This document shows positions 6,674-10,843 of a DNA stretch of 10,843 nt, piece by piece (positions within the stretch are counted from its first letter, which is position 1; each line of letters starts with the position of its first letter). This DNA is from an uncultured Eubacteriales bacterium (GTDB taxonomy: Bacteria > Bacillota > Clostridia > Lachnospirales > Lachnospiraceae): NCBI GenBank assembly GCA_900313855.1, contig OMSZ01000383.1:1-10843 (forward strand), read 5' to 3'. The notes beneath the pieces were generated by a model. It worked only from the letters and a program-made list of their open reading frames with translations, did not search any database and had not been told where the DNA came from. The translations under genes were made by a program, and so were the position numbers.

Positions 6674-7957
6674 TCATGCCTCATCAATAGCCTTGCCGAT
6701 ATCATTTCTCATATATTTATTCTCAAAAGATATCCACTTGGTTGCCTCATAAGCGTTAGCTCTTGCAGCCTTAAGATCATCACCCTTTGCCGTAACCCCA
6801 AGTACACGACCACCATTGGTAACTATCTTTCTGTCAGCACCCTCACCGGCAAACTTGGTTCCCGCATGAAATACATAGTATCCATCTTTGTCATTAAATG
6901 CTTCCAGTCCGCTTATAGGAAATCCCTTCTCGTATGACACAGGATAACCGTCAGAGGCAAGCACAACACATACTGCAGCATTATCCTCAAAGGCAAGGTC
7001 TATCTCATCAAGCCTTCCGTCAACACAAGCCTCCATAACGTCAATGATATCATTCTTCATCCTGGGAAGTACCACCTGAGCCTCCGGATCACCGAATCTA
7101 GCGTTAAACTCCAGAACCTTTGGTCCTTTTTCAGTAAGCATAAGACCTGTAAATAATACTCCAACAAAATCTCTTCCCTCAGCCTTCATCGCAGCCATGG
7201 TCTTGTCATATATTTCTTTCTGGCAAAATGCCGCAATCTCCTCTGTATAGAAAGGACTTGGAGAAAATGTTCCCATTCCTCCCGTATTAAGTCCCTGATC
7301 TCCATCCTTTGCACGCTTATGATCCTGAGCAGATGTCATAGTCTTAATCGTTGTTCCGTCACAGAATGCAAGAACCGAAACCTCTCGTCCCGTCATGAAC
7401 TCCTCTATTACCATACGGTTTCCTGCATCGCCAAAATGCTTATCAAGCATTATCTCCTTAACTCCGGCCTTAGCCTCTTCTAAATCCTTGCATATAAGAA
7501 CACCCTTGCCAAGCGCAAGACCGTCAGCCTTAAGCACGATCGGAAAGCTTGCTGTTTCAAGATAAGCAAGCGCATCCTCTGCATTATCAAAGTTCTCATA
7601 AGCCGCAGTAGGAATATCGTATTTCTTCATAAGATCCTTTGAAAATGCCTTAGAACCTTCTATGATCGCGGCATTGGCGCGAGGTCCGAAGGTTTTGATA
7701 CCCGCCTTTTCGAAAGCATCAACACAGCCTGCAACCAACGGATCATCCGGTCCTACGATCACAAAATCTATAGAATTTTCTTTGGCAAAAGCCACCTGTT
7801 TATCAAAATCCATAACGGATATATCAACACACTCCGCAAGCTGCGCAATTCCGGCATTACCGGGTGCACAATATAGCTTATCAACTCTCTTACTCTTTGC
7901 AACACATGATGCGATTGCGTGCTCTCTTCCACCACTTCCTATTATGAGTACTTTCAT
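6674..7957 (-). CDS. purD: Phosphoribosylamine-glycine ligase (GAR synthetase)
   Basis: PurD catalyses the second step of de novo purine synthesis: ATP-dependent joining of glycine to phosphoribosylamine to give glycinamide ribonucleotide. The 427 residues are typical of the monofunctional bacterial enzyme. Visible features: the N-terminal GSGGREHA loop (7-14); APGNAG (31-36); IVGPDDPL (67-74) equivalent to the usual GPE.PL motif; an ATP-grasp core with VLKADGLALGKGV (141-153), IEEFMTG.EVS (184-194), QDHKRAKDGDQGLNTGGMG (211-229) and the metal-binding EFNARFGDPE (283-292); and a C-terminal domain with FHAGT (363-367) and GGRVLGV (382-388). The ATG at 7957 follows a strong AAGGAGG that lies across the end of purN, with the purN stop only 15 bp upstream, so translation is probably coupled. 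It is the last gene of the purM-purN-purD set. Confidence 0.98.
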   Translation of the reverse strand: MKVLIIGSGGREHAIASCVAKSKRVDKLYCAPGNAGIAQLAECVDISVMDFDKQVAFAKENSIDFVIVGPDDPLVAGCVDAFEKAGIKTFGPRANAAIIEGSKAFSKDLMKKYDIPTAAYENFDNAEDALAYLETASFPIVLKADGLALGKGVLICKDLEEAKAGVKEIMLDKHFGDAGNRMVIEEFMTGREVSVLAFCDGTTIKTMTSAQDHKRAKDGDQGLNTGGMGTFSPSPFYTEEIAAFCQKEIYDKTMAAMKAEGRDFVGVLFTGLMLTEKGPKVLEFNARFGDPEAQVVLPRMKNDIIDVMEACVDGRLDEIDLAFEDNAAVCVVLASDGYPVSYEKGFPISGLEAFNDKDGYYVFHAGTKFAGEGADRKIVTNGGRVLGVTAKGDDLKAARANAYEATKWISFENKYMRNDIGKAIDEA

Positions 7958-7972
7958 TATAATATATCCTCC

Positions 7973-8602
7973 TTAATTATGTTGTATTACTGCTTTTCCA
8001 TCAACTACCGACACCTTACCGTTAGCGATAAGATCAATAGCCTCCGGCAGAAGCTTCCACTCTGCCTGCTCCATAACACGTCGTTGTAATATCTCCGGTG
8101 TATCATCCGGCTCAACATTAACCGCCTTTTGAAGAATGATAGGACCCGTATCGGTTCCTTTATCTACAAAATGCACAGTCGCACCCACCACCTTAACACC
8201 ACGGTTAAGCGCCGCCTCATGTACCTTAAGACCATAGTATCCCGTACCACAGAACGAAGGTATGAGCGATGGATGTATATTGATTATTCTGTTTTCGTAT
8301 TTGTCGATAAGTTCAGGTGGAATCACCACAAGATATCCTGCAAGAACTATAAGATCAACCTTTAAAGAATCCACTGTATCTGTAAGAGCCTTATGAAAAT
8401 CAGCTCTTGAACTATATTCCTTTGGCGATACAACAATATCCTTAATACCTGCATTTTTTGCACGTGTCAGTGCATAAGCTCCGGGATTATTACTGATAAC
8501 AGCTACTAATTCCGTATTCGTAATCTTACCCTCTGCTACAGCATCTATTATCGCCTGAAGATTGGTGCCGCCACCGGACACCATAACCGCTACTCTTAAC
8601 AT
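7973..8602 (-). CDS. purN: Phosphoribosylglycinamide formyltransferase (GART)
   Basis: PurN transfers a formyl group from 10-formyltetrahydrofolate to GAR, giving FGAR, the third step of purine synthesis. The 209 residues match the family. The N-terminal nucleotide-binding loop VSGGGTNLQAI (8-18) is followed by the folate/catalytic region. The catalytic triad corresponds to Asn108 and His110 in INIHPSLIPSF and Asp151 in the DTGPII segment after VHFVDKGT. The usual PSLLPSFxG is present as PSLIPSFCG. The ATG at 8602 has AAAGG about nine bases upstream, a weaker site than those of its neighbours. purM ends 47 bp upstream and purD starts 15 bp downstream. PurN sits between the gene making its substrate (purD) and a later enzyme (purM). 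Confidence 0.98.
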   Translation of the reverse strand: MLRVAVMVSGGGTNLQAIIDAVAEGKITNTELVAVISNNPGAYALTRAKNAGIKDIVVSPKEYSSRADFHKALTDTVDSLKVDLIVLAGYLVVIPPELIDKYENRIINIHPSLIPSFCGTGYYGLKVHEAALNRGVKVVGATVHFVDKGTDTGPIILQKAVNVEPDDTPEILQRRVMEQAEWKLLPEAIDLIANGKVSVVDGKAVIQHN

Positions 8603-8649
8603 GTCTATATACCTTTCTACAGATAATAATTCAAATTCGGGCTTTTATC

Positions 8650-9675
8650 CTATTGTATCTTAACGCCCTTCTCGCCGGCCTCAACAGTACCAAGCTTCCA
8701 TGCCTTGTCACCGGCAGCATTAATTGCATCAATAGTCTTATCCGCATCAGCAAGATCCACCGCAAGCACCATTCCAACACCCATGTTGTATGTGTTATAC
8801 ATCATCTGTTCTTCAATGTCTCCTGTTTTTGCAAGCAGCTTAAATATAGCAGGCACTTCGTATGAGCCCTTATCCACAACAGCACAGACATTATCCGGAA
8901 GCATTCTTGGAATATTCTCATAGAAACCGCCTCCTGTAATATGCGAACAGCCCTTGATCGTAACGCCTGCATTTTTAACGCTCTTTAAAGCCTTAACATA
9001 TATTCTTGTCGGAGTGATAAGCGCCTCTCCTAATGTTTTGCCAAGCTCGTCATAATAAGTATCAAGTGACTCTTTTGTCATAGGGAACACCTTACGAACC
9101 AGCGAAAAACCGTTAGAATGCACACCCGATGACGCAATACCGATAAGGGTATCACCGGGCTTAATATTCTCACCTGTAATAAGGTCTTTTCTGTCAACAA
9201 CGCCAACAGCAAATCCGGCAAGATCATATTCATCAACCGGCATAAGATCCGGATGCTCTGCCGTCTCACCACCTATAAGTGCCGCATCCGACTGCTTGCA
9301 GCCTTCTGCCACACCCTTTACAATAGTAGCGATCTTTTCCGGATAATTCTTACCGCATGCAATATAGTCAAGGAAGAATAACGGTTCTCCGCCGGCACAT
9401 GCTATATCATTAACGCACATTGCAACCGCATCTATACCGATAGTATCATGCTTATCCATGATAAATGCGAGCTTAACCTTTGTACCGCATCCGTCAGTAC
9501 CGGATAAAAGCACAGGATCATCCATCTCTTTGATCTTCTTAAGTGAAAACGCGCCTGAGAAACCACCAAGTCCGCCAAGCACCTCAGGTCTTAATGTTTC
9601 CTTAACATACTCCTTCATAAGCTCCACCGACTTGTAACCTGCCTCAATATCAACTCCGGCCTTCTTGTAATCCAT
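8650..9675 (-). CDS. purM: Phosphoribosylformylglycinamidine cyclo-ligase (AIR synthetase)
   Basis: PurM closes the imidazole ring of FGAM with ATP to give aminoimidazole ribonucleotide, the fifth step of the pathway. The 341 residues are the usual length. Family signatures: GYKSVELMK near 13-21; LSGTDGCGTKVKLA (57-70), where the usual DGVGTK is DGCGTK; GIDAVAMCVNDIACAGGEPLFFLDYIA (80-106); GGETAEHPDLM (135-145); SSGVHSNGFSLVRK (182-195); HITGGGFYENIPRML (245-259); and YNTYNMGVGM near 293-302, where MYxTFNMGVGM is typical. The ATG at 9675 has a perfect AGGAGG eight bases upstream. It is the first gene of the pur set, and candidate promoters lie in the 115-bp gap before it. It appears intact. 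Confidence 0.98.
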   Translation of the reverse strand: MDYKKAGVDIEAGYKSVELMKEYVKETLRPEVLGGLGGFSGAFSLKKIKEMDDPVLLSGTDGCGTKVKLAFIMDKHDTIGIDAVAMCVNDIACAGGEPLFFLDYIACGKNYPEKIATIVKGVAEGCKQSDAALIGGETAEHPDLMPVDEYDLAGFAVGVVDRKDLITGENIKPGDTLIGIASSGVHSNGFSLVRKVFPMTKESLDTYYDELGKTLGEALITPTRIYVKALKSVKNAGVTIKGCSHITGGGFYENIPRMLPDNVCAVVDKGSYEVPAIFKLLAKTGDIEEQMMYNTYNMGVGMVLAVDLADADKTIDAINAAGDKAWKLGTVEAGEKGVKIQ

Positions 9676-9696
9676 TATTACATCCTCCTGTTTATT

Positions 9697-9779
9697 ATTA
9701 TATATGTCATAAACCTTCTACTTTATAGCAAATAGGCTTTATGATACTTAATTATCAAAATCCAAAAAACTTTGAACAA
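9697..9779 (-). promoter_or_regulatory. Promoter region of the purMND operon (two candidates)
   Basis: Candidate 1: TTGTTC (9779-9774), 17 bp, GATAAT (9756-9751), giving a leader of about 70 nt. Candidate 2: a perfect -10 TATAAT (9702-9697) with no good -35, giving a leader of only about 20 nt that begins just before AGGAGG. I see no purine riboswitch core and no PurR box pair in this gap, and no clear terminator for the upstream EAL gene, so the regulatory basis is not visible. Confidence 0.4.
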
Positions 9780-9790
9780 CGTCAGTAAGT

Positions 9791-10843
9791 CTATACATCT
9801 TTAACTTTGCTGATATCATATCTCTTCATCCTGAGTCTTTCGGTAAACTTCTCCACCGGCATAGGTCTGTCAAACAAAAATCCCTGAACCATGTGACAGT
9901 CAATATCATGAAGAAATTCCACCTGTTCCCATTTCTCAACGCCCTCAGTGATAACATCCATTTTAAGCTCCCTTGCCATTTTGACAATATTGGTTATTAC
10001 AATAGTATCACTTTCGGTCATCACCTCATCATCAATGAAAGACTTATCAATCTTTAATACATCAACCGAGAAATTTCTTAATATATTAAATGAAGAAATA
10101 CCCGTTCCAAAATCATCTATTGCAGTCGCAATTCCATGCTCCTGCATTTTTTGCATGAATATATTGAGCATTCCCGACTCTTCTTCATTAGCTGTCTCAG
10201 TGATCTCAATCTCAATATACTTTGGATTGACACCGAAATCATTAATAGTCTCAACGATCTGCTGCGGGAAATTGGGATTTTGCAAATGCTTTCTTGAAAA
10301 ATTAACAGAAATCCTTACCGGCTCGATTCCCTGACTCTTCCACAGATTAATATCGTGACACACTCTGCCCAACATATAAAAATCCAACTCACAAACAGTT
10401 CCGTCCTCTTCAATAAGAGGTATAAATTCTCCGGGAGGTATCATCTTTCCTCCTGAGAACCATCTTACCAACGCCTCTGCCCCGGCTACGCTATATGTAT
10501 CTGTCTCCACCTTAGGTTGATAAAAAGCAACAAATTCACCGTTGACAAGCGATGGCTTGAATTGTGCCCGAAGCTGTTTCTGTCTTAATACTCTTTTGTT
10601 CATTTCCTTAGTCAAAAACATGAATGGTTTCTTTGTAACATGCTTTGCAACATTTAACGCAATAGCGCTTTGTGAAATGAGCTGTCCGAAATCCACCAGA
10701 GTTTCCGCATCAACTTCAAACACTCCTGCAACTGCAGATATCTCGACCGTTATCATCTGACCGCCAACATATGCATACGTCTCCACACAGGAGATAAGAT
10801 TGAGAAACTTTCTTGTTCTCTCCTTTAAGATCAATGCGACAAA
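9791..10843 (-). CDS. EAL-domain cyclic-di-GMP phosphodiesterase, 5' end outside window
   Basis: The EAL domain hydrolyses cyclic-di-GMP to pGpG. The reading frame stays open to the right edge, so the true start lies outside; a TTG at 10834 is only the first possible alternative start and is unlikely to be used. Residue numbers are counted from that codon. The first ~75 residues look like the end of a GGDEF-like domain (ITVEISAVAGVF, AKHVTKKPFMF) without recognisable catalytic motifs in view. A short linker leads into the EAL domain, with metal and catalytic residues apparently all present: Glu120 in EALVRW, Asn178 in NFS, Glu213 in EITET, Asp240-Asp241 in DDFGTG, Lys261 in LKIDKSF, Glu297 in ITEGVE and Gln317 in VQGF. 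It is therefore probably an active phosphodiesterase. Any sensor or membrane domain would be N-terminal, off the window. It ends 115 bp before purM on the same strand. Confidence 0.93.
   Translation of the reverse strand, partial: FVALILKERTRKFLNLISCVETYAYVGGQMITVEISAVAGVFEVDAETLVDFGQLISQSAIALNVAKHVTKKPFMFLTKEMNKRVLRQKQLRAQFKPSLVNGEFVAFYQPKVETDTYSVAGAEALVRWFSGGKMIPPGEFIPLIEEDGTVCELDFYMLGRVCHDINLWKSQGIEPVRISVNFSRKHLQNPNFPQQIVETINDFGVNPKYIEIEITETANEEESGMLNIFMQKMQEHGIATAIDDFGTGISSFNILRNFSVDVLKIDKSFIDDEVMTESDTIVITNIVKMARELKMDVITEGVEKWEQVEFLHDIDCHMVQGFLFDRPMPVEKFTERLRMKRYDISKVKDV

Noticed and set aside
9676..9790. Purine riboswitch upstream of purM
   Set aside because: The 115-bp gap is AT-rich and I could not find a three-way junction core or an associated terminator/antiterminator pair.
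9948..10334. 128-codon plus-strand ORF inside the EAL gene
   Set aside because: Antisense shadow of conserved EAL motifs, with no recognisable product.

Overview
The window looks like a core-chromosome segment of a low-GC Gram-positive anaerobe, most likely a Lachnospiraceae member (Clostridia). This is an inference from AT-rich intergenic DNA, strong AGGAGG-type ribosome binding sites, the clpC-radA neighbourhood, and a small beta-rich protein between clpC and radA that resembles a family I associate with Lachnospiraceae. All eight protein genes I support lie on the minus strand, so the window reads right to left.

Layout in transcription order. (1) The right edge (9791-10843) holds the 3' part of a cyclic-di-GMP phosphodiesterase gene: a degenerate GGDEF-like remnant followed by an EAL domain with a complete active-site set. 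It runs off the window. (2) purM-purN-purD (9675 to 6674) is a tight purine-biosynthesis operon covering GAR synthesis, GAR formylation and AIR synthesis. Candidate promoters lie in the 115-bp gap upstream of purM. (3) clpC (start chosen at 6603) encodes the AAA+ unfoldase of the ClpCP protease. (4) A 136-aa protein of unknown function has its own candidate promoter, embedded in an inverted repeat. (5) radA encodes a recombination/branch-migration ATPase. (6) A membrane chemoreceptor (methyl-accepting chemotaxis protein) with one Cache-like sensor domain has a good extended -10 promoter and is closed by the clearest intrinsic terminator in the window (263-304). (7) The left 260 bp contain no confident gene. 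They hold a strong-looking leftward promoter (162-190) with an AT-rich upstream tract and a transcribed leader with very short ORFs. The gene it serves must lie beyond the left edge.

Themes: nucleotide synthesis, protein quality control and DNA repair (clpC and radA, a conserved Firmicute pairing), and signalling (EAL enzyme and chemoreceptor) flanking the housekeeping block. Compared with the classical Bacillus order ctsR-mcsA-mcsB-clpC-radA-disA, the ctsR/mcsA/mcsB genes are absent upstream of clpC, an unknown gene sits between clpC and radA, and a chemoreceptor gene occupies the disA position. I see no mobile element, CRISPR array, tRNA, rRNA or clear riboswitch, and no convincing new multi-gene system. 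The most interesting items are the 136-aa protein and its regulatory region, the orphan leader at the left edge, and ClpC sequence features relevant to phospho-arginine targeting.
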